Source of the DNA: Melitaea cinxia
Lineage: Eukaryota; Arthropoda; Insecta; Lepidoptera; Nymphalidae
Direction: 5' to 3'
Assembly: GCF_905220565.1 (NCBI RefSeq)
Contig: NC_059395.1
Span: 16,905,289-16,969,288, forward strand
Length of the DNA: 64,000 nt
The notes below the pieces were generated by a model. The model saw nothing but the letters and a program-made list of their open reading frames with translations, was not told the DNA's origin and searched no databases. Below, one piece after another: positions 34,099 through 45,813 of this stretch. Position 1 is the stretch's first letter; every line of letters begins with the position of its first letter. The position numbers and the translations under genes are program-made.

Positions 34099-34242
34099 GT
34101 GACAATGGCAGCACTCACGCTCTGTACCTCGAAACAATAGTCGAGGAAACAAGCGATGATTTGCGTTCTGAACGCTCTTCCGCAGCAACCTGGTTGTCTG
34201 ATTCAGATGCCGACTCGGTCATACATGTCCGCGGTACAGCAG
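34099..34242 (+). CDS. internal coding exon of unnamed Ser/Pro-rich protein gene
   Basis: A 144-bp exon bounded by a pyrimidine-rich acceptor (TTTTGTTCTCAG) and a donor (GCAG/GTAAAA). It is read in phase 1 to phase 1, so it encodes 47 full codons plus split Gly codons. The peptide begins DNGSTHALYLETIVEETSDD, continues LRSERSSAATWLSDSDADS, and ends VIHVRGTA. It is acidic, serine-rich and without a recognised domain. The phase matches the next exon at 34689, and the splice joins GTA-G to GA-TCG to make Gly. Exons further 5-prime were not found in the window. An alternative is that the exon is skipped or noise, but the joined frame and composition favour a real exon. Confidence 0.7.
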
Positions 34243-34688
34243 GTAAAATTAATAAAAGAAGGTTGAATTCTTACGGCAATACAGCGCCACCTAGTTATGA
34301 GTAGCTAAATGTCTTAGTAGCTAATGGCTCTCTTAGTATTTTCTCTTTTAGTATAGATGGCGGTACATGTGACTAATAGGTAGCCGTACTGTTGTATTTT
34401 CGTTTAATATTTTATTACTATTATTTTAAGCAATTATATTTTTATCAATCATTTTGTTATTATTTTTTAATTATTTTCAATAATGTCGAATTAGTAATCT
34501 GTTAAAAGTTTTAATAATAGCAACAATTTTTTTGGAACTTATCCAAATTAATGTGAGTAAATATATCACATTCAGTATCATTGTCATTACCGGTGTCCGA
34601 ACGCGTGCAACGTGGCTTTGTATCCTAATAACTTATATGTCATACATATTATTCAAGAATTACAAGTAGGGTCCTGTTTCTCCACCAG
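34243..34688 (+). other. intron of the main gene
   Basis: 446 bp, GTAAAA at the 5-prime end and CCTGTTTCTCCACCAG at the 3-prime end. It is A+T rich, and contains ATAGATGGCGG near 34355, which recurs in the opposite sense just upstream of the previous exon (CGCCATCTAT near 34051). Confidence 0.65.
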
Positions 34689-36460
34689 GATCGGAGTGCG
34701 ACAGCGAATCAGAGCGGGAATGGGCATGCCCGGCGAAACGACGGAGACGGGAGCGAGCCGCTTCGCCTACCAGCATCGGTTCCCTTTCACGTTCATCTAG
34801 CCTCGCGCAGTTCGAATCACTGGAACGATCCTGTGCCGCCCCCGTTTCTCCTAGTCTATCGCCGGATTCCCTCGAATCGCCTCCCGCGTCGCCGCCACCA
34901 GTGCGTCCAACCCCTCGCGCCCACCTCTCCGCAGAGAACCTCAGTGAGGACAGCGGCTACAGTGAGCGCGCGCGCCGACCGCCACCGCCCGCCCGCCGCA
35001 GCCCGCCCGAAATAGCGCACGGGCCGGCCGCCGCCGGCAGCGTGCCCTGCCTCGTCTCGCCCAGTGCCACGCGTCGCCAGCCCCGCGCCGCGCGCGCTCT
35101 CTCGCTGCCCGCCGAGCTTGACGTCTGCACCGAGCCGCGCCGACACGCGAATCACACCGCGCGGTTCCGTCAGACCTTCGAAGTTTGTGACAGTTTCACC
35201 GTCAGCGTGGCCGACCTGACGGCTCTTGACTACCGCGGAGGCCCGCGGCGCCCGCGCCTGCCTCCGCCGCCCCCTCCGCGCCCTGCACACCAGCCGCCCC
35301 CGCCGCCAACCTCAGTCGATGTCGCTGACACTGTTAAGCACCCCTCTAGGGCGACCCCTGCTCGGGAGCCGAGCACCGGAAGCGACTCGACGACCGAGTC
35401 CGAAAGAGCTTTCGCCAGAGAAATGGAAGCTACTGCACGACGACTAGATGAAAATGCGAAAAGAGCACTCGCCGGCAGTGGAAATTACGACCGTGAGCTC
35501 TCCGTATTGACTGCACGAAGATTACAGGATTCGTGGGGCGCATGGGACGATGTCCTCGATGAGCTTCGCCGAAGAATGGAGCCGTCGTCGCCGACGCCGT
35601 CTCCGCCGCACTCCCCGTCGCCGGATCCAATACCTGCCTTTTCGTCGACACCGTTACGTTCGGGTGACGCACGCGTCCGCTCCACACCCGAGTTAAGAGC
35701 GCGAGCGACTCCGCACCGCGAAACTCCAGAAGAGTTACGAGCGTCCCTGCAACTTGTAGCGCCGCCACCACCCGACTCAGCGCCGCCTGTGCGCTCCGTG
35801 TCGGCCGGATCGAAAGGAGTCACTTTTTCACCGGTAGTAGCTGAAGTGAGTTGGCGTGAAGCGAGCACGAGTAGTGCCGAAAGCTCGAAGCGAACGACGA
35901 GCGAGAGTTCGAGTGCGAGCATAGACGGGGCGGACGCAGAGGTAGTGGTTGTGGAGGGGAGCGGCGAGGGACCGCGCGCGCCGGTCGCAGAGTGCGCTGT
36001 TGCAATGACGGAAGCGGGCGCGCGTGCGCCGCGCAGCCGCATCGCCGGCTTCCTCTCGCGGTTCGCGAACTTCCGATTCTCAGGGCGCAAGGAGAAAAAG
36101 TCAAGGGGCGCAGGCGCGAACGGACGAGCTAGCATCGGCGGTCCGCCGACGACGGCAGACGCGGGGCAGGGAGTGCGAACGGCGGCCGCCGGGCCGCAGT
36201 ATGTGCGCATCCCGCTGAAGGAGGAAGGTGTGTCACGGGCGGCGGCACCCCCCGCGGCGGGCGGCGTGGCGCACAAGCCGCCGAGGCCGCGTCCGCCGCC
36301 CGCCCCGGCGCCCGGCGTGCTGGAGACCGACGTGGACACGCAGCGCACGGTGCTGCACGCGCGCTCGCTCCTCGCCCTGGCGCCGCCCGACCAGCGCGCG
36401 CCGCGCCCGCACAAGTCCATGGAGTTCCTGCTCGACAAAGACAGCGCGCAGACAGTACAG
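34689..36460 (+). CDS. large GC-rich coding exon, unnamed Ser/Pro/Arg-rich protein
   Basis: An exon of 1772 bp bounded by CTCCACCAG and a consensus donor (ACAG/GTGAGT), encoding 590 codons without a stop. It starts SECDSESEREW, then a basic cluster PAKRRRRER (about residues 14-22, NLS-like) and a serine run SIGSLSRSSSLAQFESLERS. ENLSEDSGYSE falls near 82-92, RFRQTFEVCDSFTVSV near 159-172, a poly-proline stretch near 191-205, and a charged helical segment AREMEATARRLDENAKRAL to VLDELRRRME near 242-297. VTFSPVVAEVSWRE is near 377-390, a basic SRIAGFLSRFANFRFSGRKE near 449-468, and HKSMEFLLDKDS near 574-585. Ordered motifs set in disordered Pro/Ser sequence suggest a scaffold or signalling protein, but I do not recognise the family. 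G+C content and CpG density far exceed the flanks. The exon ends in phase 0, so the gene continues beyond 36460. Unspliced read-through would stop at 36592. Confidence 0.85.
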
Positions 36461-37612
36461 GTGAGTCAGCCCTTGCGCGCTTCAGACAGCCCGACTAGAC
36501 GTGGGCGTTTCCGAGACATCATCTCGTACTTTGTTTTCGTTACGTTTAATGCCGCAATGTTTACAAACAGCGCGATCGATGCCGGGCGATAAACTAGGCC
36601 ACTGCTGATTTCTCGTGTTACTTATTTCATATTCCACCCATAAGTACGTTGAAAGTTCAATTTCTATAAAATTAACAGCTTTTAATTAATAGAATTGTAA
36701 ACCTTGCAACTGCAATATCCAATTAGTTTCATTTACGTGCCTATAATATTATTTACAGAATGCATTTGTACCGTAGTTTCAACTGTAATAAATCGTGTGA
36801 CTTATGAAGTACGCACTCGGATAACAATGCAATATGTAAATGACAACGGTATTCCCAATAGGGTCGTTCCAAGTTACGACACAGTATTCGCATGCAGTGC
36901 CGAGGGCGGAGGTGAAAGTGCGGAGCTAGCTCGGTGCGCCACACGCGTTGTTCACCCGCAGACGTGGGCGTTAGTCTATTATCAAACCATATGTGTGTCT
37001 ATTGCCGGCATTGCTTGCCAGTCAAAGCTATCCGTTCTATAATACCATCGTCCTTATATTCTAACATAATTATATCAGGCTATTTCGGATACCTACACAA
37101 AGGTAGACGAAATCTGTCAAAAAAAAAAAATAGTATAATCTTCAGAATTATTTGAAAACGTTGTCACATGTCACAATATGAATCTCGCCATTTCCAATGC
37201 CAATTGTTTTTAAAATCGTAAAACTACAAACGTCTATCGCTATTGTTCGATAAATTTTAACATACAATACGTGAACCTTAACTTCTTCGTTGACTACTAG
37301 TTGTGATATAATGAAGAATAGAAAAGATTAAACGAATACACAAAAATGCTTTTTAATGTTGTACCTAACTTTAATACCGAAACAATGAGATAATTATAAA
37401 AAATTGAAAGTTTAATTTCACACTTTGTCTAAACCGTATTTATTCGTAATTTAAAACTAATTAAATTACTATGGTTATATAAAAACAATTTATTTTAAAG
37501 TATTTTTACCGCTTTCTATTAATGAAAACTACTGAGAAAATAACTCCTACTACATTGATATAGGTTTGCGTTGTACACTTTATTTAATTAGTCAAGATAA
37601 TTAACTGTCTTA
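36461..37612. other. probable intron after the large exon
   Basis: Begins GTGAGTCAGCC. An open stretch around 36704-37042 includes a G+C-richer portion (36880-36970). The only obvious acceptor (ATTATTTACAG at 36758), joined in phase 0 to the large exon, meets a stop after five codons, so I do not call an exon. Confidence 0.5.
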
Positions 37613-38582
37613 CGGCCGAACCCAATATTCAATCTATCTCTGGTTATGTCCTACTAGAGACAAAAATATCTATCTATCATTCATTTTACTGACCCAATAA
37701 ACTTGTCGACGATAGGCAATCTTATCCTTCAAAGCTGTCTATCGACGAGAGGGAGGATAGCTTACTAGAGATAACAGTTCGTATGAAAATGACAGTGTAA
37801 GCGTCCCAATAATAATAGAGTTCTATCTGTCAGTAACGTTGGTTATCTTTAGTAACAACAATATCCGATCTGTAGTTTTCGGGGGATAACTAAGATTTAT
37901 TAATTGAAAAAGTATTTTCTTTGTTTAAAATAAAATTAATTTCGAGTGAAAAATAACGACAGACTCAAGTTCAAGTAGCAGTTCAAGTGATATTGCTCTT
38001 TTGCAACAATTAATTGAATAAAAATAATAAGTTTCTTGTGAAATAATACTTACTTTACTCATCTTGTGAATAAAACAAAAAATTTGGTGAATGATTGTAT
38101 AATTTGCAATGATTTGTATAATTTGAATTTTGATTTGTAAAAAAAAAAAATACAAACGAAACGACGATTCAATAAAGCGTAATGGCGTCGTAGCGTCTTT
38201 TCGTGTCGTGTTAAAACGTTCCGTTACTAGATTTACCATGGATTCCATATTAAAATAATATCATTTATTATAAATTAAAAAGTATATGTAAAAATTAATT
38301 TGTCCATATTTTTATAAAACAAGATTACTTTAATATGAATAAAATTTGTATGACAAATTTAAATACTACAAAACATCTGTGTAACATAACTGAGGCCGTC
38401 TGTGACGCTGCGTATACTGGAATGTAAGGAAGAGCTCAGGTAGCCGGTCTATCTACAGCTAACTGGAGATAGTAGTCCGCTATGCGAATTATTGGGACAA
38501 CTACAAAGGATAGATAGTTAGTTATTAGCAGTCGATGATAACTACCTATCTCTATCTTTAGATTGAATATTGGGTTCGGCCG
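37613..38582. mobile_element. 970-bp TIR transposon, PIF/Harbinger-like by TSD
   Basis: CGGCCGAACCCAATATTCAA (37613 onward, extending to TCTA) is matched by its reverse complement at the right end, 24 bases perfect, finishing at 38582. Both ends are flanked by TTA (37610-37612 and 38583-38585), a 3-bp target duplication of the TWA type used by PIF/Harbinger elements. Inner inverted segments exist as well, for example GTCCCAATAAT near 37803 against ATTATTGGGAC near 38489. The interior holds a 107-codon - strand open stretch (37925-38248) starting MESMVNLVTERFNTTRKDAT, with no transposase motif I can recognise. Probably non-autonomous. Confidence 0.75.
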
Positions 38583-38777
38583 TTAAAGAATTACAGTACC
38601 TGGGTGACCTAGCTTAGCTCGGTATTTGTAGTACATCTTAATTTTTGGAAATCATATTTAAATACGAATTACGTATTTATAAAATATGAATAATATTTTT
38701 TTTAAACATTTTTGAATATCATATCAAAAATTGACATAATATTTTTTTTTTTACCGACAATAAATAAAATAATTTCA

Positions 38778-39236
38778 TTTGCTTGCAAACGATGAAAAAA
38801 CCGACTTCAATTACATCGACAAGTAATACAACGTAAGTAGACGAAAAAATAGTCAAGTAAATACGCGTTATCAAGGATTACTTAAAAAGTTGTTATTAGG
38901 TCTCGACGAAATTTAAATGTGACAACAAGATAAACATCAGCTTTCGATTAAATTAAAAATCATCAAAATCGGTATACCCAGTAAAAAGTTATACGGTATA
39001 ACGAAGGTCGACGAAAAAATTGTCAAGTAAAAACGCATTATTAGATATAACTGGAAAAGTAGTTGTTAGATCTCAAATAAATTTAAATGGGACCAAATGA
39101 CACATACCAACCTTTAGATTAAAAAATAAAAAAAATGTCGAATTGGTCTATCCAGTCAAAAGTTCTGAAGTAACATACATTAAAAAAAATACATTCGAAT
39201 TGAGAACCTTCTACTTTTTTGGAAGTTGGTTAAAAA
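38778..39236 (-). mobile_element. Helentron-like element, two tandem units
   Basis: On the + strand: TTTGCTTGCAAACGATG, AACCGACTTCAATTACATCG, two units with GTCAAG at 38852 and 39022 (170 bp apart), an A-run, TTCGAATTGAGAACC, and GGAAGTTGGTTAAAAA. The spacer module found at 10721 and 26144 is absent, so the two units are directly adjacent. Confidence 0.8.
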
Positions 39237-39509
39237 TATAAATAAATACAAAAAATCAAAACTAAAAAAATAATTAAAAAATAATTATGATAAAATATGA
39301 ATAAGATTTTTCGATTTTACCGACATAATAATAAAAAATAAGAACTGGCTATTTAAATAAAAAATAACGGGTGCAATTAGAAGAAAATCGATCTTGGTAA
39401 TTTCAGGATTTGAACCGTGGTCTTTTCGGTTAATCGGCGACCGGTCGATTTCGTATATCGATATTGTAGCCATTTTTTCATTGCCTAAAAACAGGGATAA
39501 AACGACATT
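39237..39509. other. unassigned; contains B-box-like motif
   Basis: On the - strand around 39402-39420 GACCACGGTTCAAATCCTG resembles a polymerase III B box, preceded by GACCGGTCGCCGATTAACCG. No A box or cloverleaf could be built; it may be a decayed SINE head. Confidence 0.35.
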
Positions 39510-39655
39510 TTCTAAAAATGAATCCTAGCTAGATCGATTTATCTCCTCCAAAATACCCTACATACTAAATTTCATGAAAATCGTTGGAGCCGTTTGCGAG
39601 ATTCCGATTCTATATATAGGTATATCTATACAAGAATTGCTCGTTTATTGGTACA
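39510..39655 (-). mobile_element. repeat fragment ending AAGAATTGCTCGTTTA, class uncertain
   Basis: CTAGCTAGATCGATTTATCTC, ACTAAATTTCATGAAAATCG and TTGGAGCCGTTTGCGAGATT, then TATACAAGAATTGCTCGTTT. The ATCG-TTGGAGCCG and TTGCTCGTTTA blocks are ones I associate with a common lepidopteran repeat, possibly Helitron-derived. No full terminal structure is seen. Confidence 0.4.
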
Positions 39656-40656
39656 AGATAAAATAGTGGTCGCTCAGTGGTCGAAATTCGAACATAATTA
39701 ATTTGAATTATAAGTTTGAACACACACACATATATTGTTTATTATGTTTGACATTCAGTAAAGACAAACAATATTAATCTATAGTCTATAATCTATTTTC
39801 AATTTGATTGACGCGTGTGTGTCAAATACATGGTAGTGTGTGAAATGTTATTTTTTATTAATTTAATGTATTTTTATGCATAATTAAAAAAAAATGCATT
39901 TTGCACTCCTCTATATACAATATACGTGTGCGAAACTTCATACTCGTCCGTCCGCGCGATTTCCGTAAAAAGGGATACAAAGTTTTTGCTTCACGTATTA
40001 ATATATTCATAAAATATATAAAATATAACCTACAACGATTCATTACGATACATTACTATGACACATCAACATGTTTGTTTTGGATATGTTCAAATACAAA
40101 TGTAGGTATTTAAACATATAATTAATTGTACGAATATGTTTATTTGGTTATTTAAAATGTGAAAAAACATGATTTTGTTAATAATATAATAAATACCTAA
40201 TTAGACTAATAACACAAAGTGACATTCAAAATTAAAATTCTGAAGGTACAAAAAACAACCCATTGTAGATTTCGTATCATTTCTCACGCGCCGCGTCCTT
40301 TGAGTTTTTGTCACACTAACTTAACTCCGCTTAAAATAATCTTGGGAATGTGTTATCCATGACATACTATCGTAGTGATGTCAGCGAGGTGTTGCATGAA
40401 TATTAATCTCATTATTACCATTTATACCTTGATCGATGCGCAATATGGAACGATAGATGGTACAAATGTTCGTATTGAGGTAACTTATTGACCGACCTAA
40501 GCACGTACGCTGGGGAGATAGATATATTTCAAATTACGTTTATATAAAATACCTTTTTAGGAACATTATAATTTAGATAGAGAACAAACTGTGGAATTAC
40601 TAGAATGTTAAATTCTTACGAAACACTTTTTTTATTTTAAAAATAATTGTATTTTT
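39656..40656. other. unassigned A+T-rich non-coding
   Basis: No exon supported; a short G+C-richer spot lies near 40286-40300 (CACGCGCCGCGTCC). The overlapping opposite-strand open stretches near 39858-40113 are not supported. Confidence 0.5.
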
Positions 40657-41138
40657 GGAACGAAGTTCCTTACGGCAAGCTTGACATTTGGCTGAGCGAC
40701 CAAACTGAAAAAAATGTGATGCTAAAACCGTAAGAGAAATGTATAACGGAAGTGACGTAATATCAGTCACACGACTGTATAACATGACGTTTGTAAAACT
40801 AAAATATTCCTAGTAAACTTTTTTATTATAAACTTATTTATTTATGTAATTTTATACCGTCGACAAAAATAAATAAAGACATGTGTTTTTTTATTTCACT
40901 TAATAGTTTATATTATAGTTTATTTAGTTATAGTTTGTATAGTTTTTTCTTTGATTTATTTTATTTTACGGTATTTGTTATTTTCTAAAATACTAAATTT
41001 CCTAAATACTTTTATGTACTTAATTAAAAACCAATCAACAAAATTAAAAAAAAATCAATAACTAGAAAATATATATAAAATTCAATATTTTGTTTTCAAA
41101 TTGAGTTGCTTCTATACTATTCGAAGGAACTTCGTTCC
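40657..41138. repeat. inverted pair of GGAACGAAGTTCCTT, possible 482-bp TIR element
   Basis: GGAACGAAGTTCCTT at 40657-40671 recurs as exact reverse complement AAGGAACTTCGTTCC at 41124-41138. Each arm is itself a short palindrome (GGAAC...GTTCC). The left block continues ACGGCAAGCTTGACATTTGG. The interior is A+T rich without coding capacity. Either a TIR element or two independent insertions sharing a palindromic end. Confidence 0.45.
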
Positions 41139-41590
41139 TACCTGGTGTCCCATGTTTTTGTTTTATTTCAAGTTTTCTGGGGTCAAATGCATTTGTGTAT
41201 ACACTCACAATAAAAAATTTAAAACTTTATAAATATACGGACAAACAGTCAGTTTTTTTACATTAATGATGTAGGTACAATGTGTCACTAATAACCCTAG
41301 GGAATGAGACATTCTAGAGTGATTCGTCACACATATGCATTCAAAAGCACGCCAAGTTCCAACGAAATCGTTAAAGTATTTGAGACAACAATATCAAATT
41401 TATAAATATTACTCATTTGGGACAAACTAGTAATAGGAAGGAATATATCCCGTATTGTTCATCAATCGAACGAGACAATGGAGAAAACATACAAAGCGTT
41501 CTTATCGCGAAAAAGCAATTCTTTTGAAGTAATCCCCGTTATAGTAACAACTAACAACGCTTAAATGAGGTTTGTCACAAAAACTAATAC
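41139..41590. other. unassigned A+T-rich non-coding
   Basis: No recognised feature. Confidence 0.5.
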
Positions 41591-41926
41591 GCTTCAGCCT
41601 GTAATATCCCACTACTGGATATAGGCCTCTTTCCCCATGTAGGAGAAGGATCAGAGCTTAATCCACCACGCTGCTCCAATGCGGGTTGGCGGATATATTC
41701 CCTACTATGAGTAACGATCAGGTGTACATGATAACAACCGGGACCGACGGCTTAGCGTGCTCTCCGAGGCACGGTGGAGAAACCCACAAGGACTGCACAA
41801 ACACCCAGACTACGGCAAACACCTGTATGGCCAATACAAATGTTTGTCATGTGCGGGGATAGAACCCGCAACCGCCAGCGCAACAGGTACAATCCATGGC
41901 CGTAACAATTGTGCCAACGTGGCGTC
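41591..41926 (-). mobile_element. full-length tRNA-derived SINE
   Basis: Reverse-oriented copy of the 24773 family. It opens GCTTCAGCCTGTAATATCCC, passes through CCACGCTGCTCCAATGCGGG and CAGGTGTACATGATAACAAC, and ends with the B box (GGGATAGAACCCGC, one base off consensus) and GTGCCAACGTGGCGTC. The CGATCGCTAT segment is shortened by a few bases relative to the 48855 copy. Confidence 0.9.
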
Positions 41927-44900
41927 TTACTAAAAACTAATAATAATTTGTTAAATTTAGTAAAGTTACCAACTATATATAAGGTTAAAGATCATTTATT
42001 TCTCAAAAGAATACAATTAACTTACATGAAAATTACAGACACTAAAATTAAATAAAAATTTATATGTTGGTTACATCGCAATTATTATTATAATACCAAT
42101 ATAACAATTTGTACACAAAACAACATTGAATATTGTAAGTGAAACAGACAATAACTGCTACCTGTCAAACAATTCGGTTTTGTTTGTTTTTACCCGCAAG
42201 TGAAATTTGTATAAGCCGCAAATATTTGAACCCATTTGAGGTTGGTCGAAATAGGTTTCATTTAGACTCGAAGTTGAATAAGTTATTTCTATTATTTTAA
42301 ACATTGGTTTGTTAAATCTATTACATAGAAATGTTGAACCTGACTAATATTTAATTTAATTTAATTTAAAATATTGGTAAATCATTATTAAGGTATAATT
42401 AGTAGCGTGACTAAAAAATGACTTACAGAACAAATTTTTTCACTCAATTTTTCATAAAATATGTTGAAATATATAATTTTATATTAATTTACTACAGTGT
42501 GATGTTGAATAATAACTTTTTATTTCAAAATTTGGTTAGGATTACCTTAATAGGTCTCTCGTCATCAATCTTTACTAATAAAGTAAAGTAGTGAAATGTC
42601 ACAAATAAGAGATTCCTTGAGTCATCATCACCGAATTTGAAAGTCGTTGAATATCCTTACAAGTACCCGAAATGGAAATATTCTAGAAACATACTCATAA
42701 GCCATAAGTAAGTACGAGACGAAATTTGGCATAAACGTCTTTTACTTTAAAGTTATAAGTATGAGTAATTTAGGTTTCAAGCTTTGGCTAGAATATAGAA
42801 ATAGATTTATATGTTTATATTTTAAGAACTATTCTATCACATTTTTATCCATTTAAGCGTCAAATTCCAGCAAAGCTTCTGGTATTAAAGATAACATACA
42901 TGTTTGATAAGGCAATCTTATCGCAAAGTCCCCAAAATTTTTAACACCAAATAAGCTTGTAGGTATAACTATTACTTGTAGTTGAGCAGGCAAAAAATAA
43001 TTTATGGTCAATTCAATTTATTTGCTTGTTTATATTAAAAAGTAATATACTTCTTCATATCTCTTTCTATATTTTCAATATCATTCTTTGAGAACATTTC
43101 AAAAAAAGTTCTATAATTTAACGCGACAAAAAGATAAATTAAGCATTTTATATGTAGAATATAAAGAACTTTTGGAAAATATTATTTTTGAATTGTTTTA
43201 TTACACGCAATAGTTATTTACCTCACGATTGGGCTAATTTTTTCTTGAAATAACGTGAAATTGACCGACCATTCTTTTATCAAGACAAGGTCCAGTTTAA
43301 ATGATAGACAAAGTCGGAGGCAATCATTAGTTACATAACGACATCGCCTACAGGATACAGGACACGGGCGTCAGAAATGTCCGTCTGTCTGTCCGCTTCT
43401 TTTCTGATGTAATGATTTAACTACCGCAAATAGTTCCTACATTTAGATCTTATCGTTCTTTGTGTTAAGACCTCTGCGGTAAATCTAAATTTAACCGTTC
43501 TTCAGATTGAGATAAATTGGTTTTAAATAAGCGAAGGTATGAACGACTTAAGCCTATCTTATCTAAACTTGCTGTTTCTTGTGGAATTACAAAGAGATTA
43601 CACGACAGAAGCGATTGTAGCTTGTCATTAGAACAAATTATTTTCAATGGTCTTAAATAATGAGACACAATTTTCCAAAACTGTTTATACGTATACGGTA
43701 TTAAATAAAGTAATGATATTCAATTATTATGAAAGAGTTTGTAGTTAGCTAATACTGTGCGTGGGTGGGTTTGAATTTGCGTGTGCGTGTAGGTTTGTGG
43801 TGCAAGTAAGTTTGCTTATATGTGTACAGTTTTACGGAATACGTATAGGTTTGAATGTCTGGTTTTCTGGTGTTTGCGTTCTATGAGGACATGTACTACT
43901 ATTCCATCACTATTGAGTCGCAGCGTGGTTTTGTAAACTTAATATTTGATAAAACAGTTTGCTATTAAGATCATCTGGAATGACGAGAAAAATACTCATT
44001 TATCAAAAATGTCTTTCAAAATTAAGACAACGAAATATAATTGTAAATTTTAGATGACCAACATTGTGTGTATTGACAGCACGGCCAATACATATTATTC
44101 CTATTCATCAAATAAAACGAGCTTCTGTATATAACAAAACGTTACTTTCTAGGTGTGTCTATAATGAACCTTTCTATCCCATCACATAACCGGTCTGCTT
44201 TGAATCAATCTTGGCAGCTGACCTTGCGTGTTCACTGAAGAAATTACCCCCGAGGCGATTTTCACTTTAGATTTAAATGGCGTTTTAGTTATTCGCTATT
44301 AAACTATGTAGTTCTAGTTTCTATTCATGGTTTGGTTATTAATATTGAGCTGATCTGACGGACGTTGTGCAACTTCCGAATACTTTAAAAAAATCAACTA
44401 AAATTGATCGAAACGCTCTCGAATTTAGCGCTACACATTTATTTATCACAAAGCTATTCATTTTTATTTATATAAACTTATGAAATGACATCGTTCGAAT
44501 TTCGAATGTTAATTGGTTATTAAATGCCGAAAAAATAACTACAACCTCTTTAAAAGTAAAGTCACTAGCGCTAGTTTACATTTCAGAGGTTGTTCAGCAG
44601 TTGCAATTTCACGGTAAACGAATCCAGAGCTCTATAATTGGCGCAGAATGAGGACGAAATTTTTTAAGCCGTAACTACATTTCTTTTCAGTTAGTATGGC
44701 TCTTCTTTATGATTAAATAACCGACGTGTAACTATGTTTTCTTTATTTAAATTGTAATTAACTGCATAATGTAGCTGAAAAAATATACCTCTTTTCTTCT
44801 TTTCAGTAGGGAAATTATTCTACGCTATTCAAGTTACATTGCGAAAAATTACTTAATTTAATATTTTAATAAGCGTCATATTTAACATATTAGCATTTAC

Positions 44901-45169
44901 TTTAGAAAACGTCAAATAAATGTCAAATTCTTTTTGGCAACAATATTTTTTTGTCACAATTGAAATCCATATGTATTCAAATAATTGAATTATTTTAACA
45001 GCCAATATCTGATCGTCTTTGGGGTCTAAAAGTTAGTGCAAGTACAGAGCGCTTTATTTGCGCTAGAACCTTCTACTATTTTCTGCCAAATTGTTGTTTA
45101 GGGTCCGCTCCTGCTAGTACGCAACTAACAAGAATCATACTATCATTATTTTTAACCGAATTCATACTC
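41927..45169. other. 3.2-kb unassigned A+T-rich stretch
   Basis: No exon or repeat recognised. A GT-rich degenerate tract occupies about 43755-43835. A G+C-richer patch near 43340-43400 contains GTCCGTCTGTCTGTCCGC. The 43465-43668 (-) open stretch has no coding support. Confidence 0.5.
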
Positions 45170-45509
45170 GACGCGTTGGCGCAACAGTCACAGCATTGGT
45201 TTGTGCCTGTTGCGCTGGCGGTTGCGGGTCCGATCCCCGACATGACAAATATTTGTATTGGCCGTGTAGATGTTTGTCGTGGTCTGGGTGATTGTTCAGT
45301 CCTTGCGGGTCTCCTACCACCGTGCCTCGGAGAGCACGTTTAGCCGTCGGTTCCGGTTGTTATCATGTACACCTGACAGCGATTGTTACGCATAGTAGGG
45401 AATATATTCTCCAACCCGCATTGGAGCAGCGTGGTGGATTAAGCTCTGATCCTTCTCTTACGTGGGGAAAGAGGCCTATGCTCAGCAGCGGAATATTACA
45501 GGCTGAAGC
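45170..45509 (+). mobile_element. full-length tRNA-derived SINE
   Basis: Opens GACGCGTTGGCGCAACAGTC, B box GGGTCCGATCCCCG, then ATATTTGTATTGGCCGTG, GTGCCTCGGAGAGCACG, CATTGGAGCAGCGTGGTGG and the tail GAGGCCTATGCTCAGCAGCG with ACAGGCTGAAGC. Same family as 24773, 41591 and 48855. Confidence 0.9.
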
Positions 45510-45813
45510 GTATTCATACTAAATGTTATTTCAAAATATAGACTACTACTTCTGTCATCTATCATAAATATAGACATAAGAATAACTTATCTTTATTACA
45601 TAGAACAGAATATCAGTAGAAATTGGAGCGAACGAAGTTTAAATTTTCGATTAAGTGGCGTAAGAGGTTAATTCGGTTACATAACTATATTTCCGGATGA
45701 TATCGAGTCTGGACAGACTCAAGGATATCCGGTAGGGCGAACATCTCCGGATGCGACTAGTTAGCAAACATTACATTTGGCATTTCGTAACATGAAAGAA
45801 CTTTTATATTATA
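45510..45813. other. unassigned non-coding
   Basis: A short G+C-richer zone near 45700-45765 (GATATCGAGTCTGGACAGAC; ATATCCGGTAGGGCG) contains no recognised element. Confidence 0.45.

Noticed and set aside
34856..35290. 144-codon - strand open frame
   Set aside because: Shadow of the + strand GC-rich exon; Arg/Gly/Ala-rich low-complexity translation.
35485..36438. 317-codon open frame on the - strand across the large exon
   Set aside because: GC-rich coding sequence commonly leaves long open antisense frames. It has no splice or start context, and the + strand frame has consensus splice sites at both ends.
36759..37042. Possible following exon after the acceptor ATTATTTACAG
   Set aside because: Joined in phase 0 to the large exon it meets TAG after five codons; the longer open frame is in a different phase, so the two cannot be spliced together.
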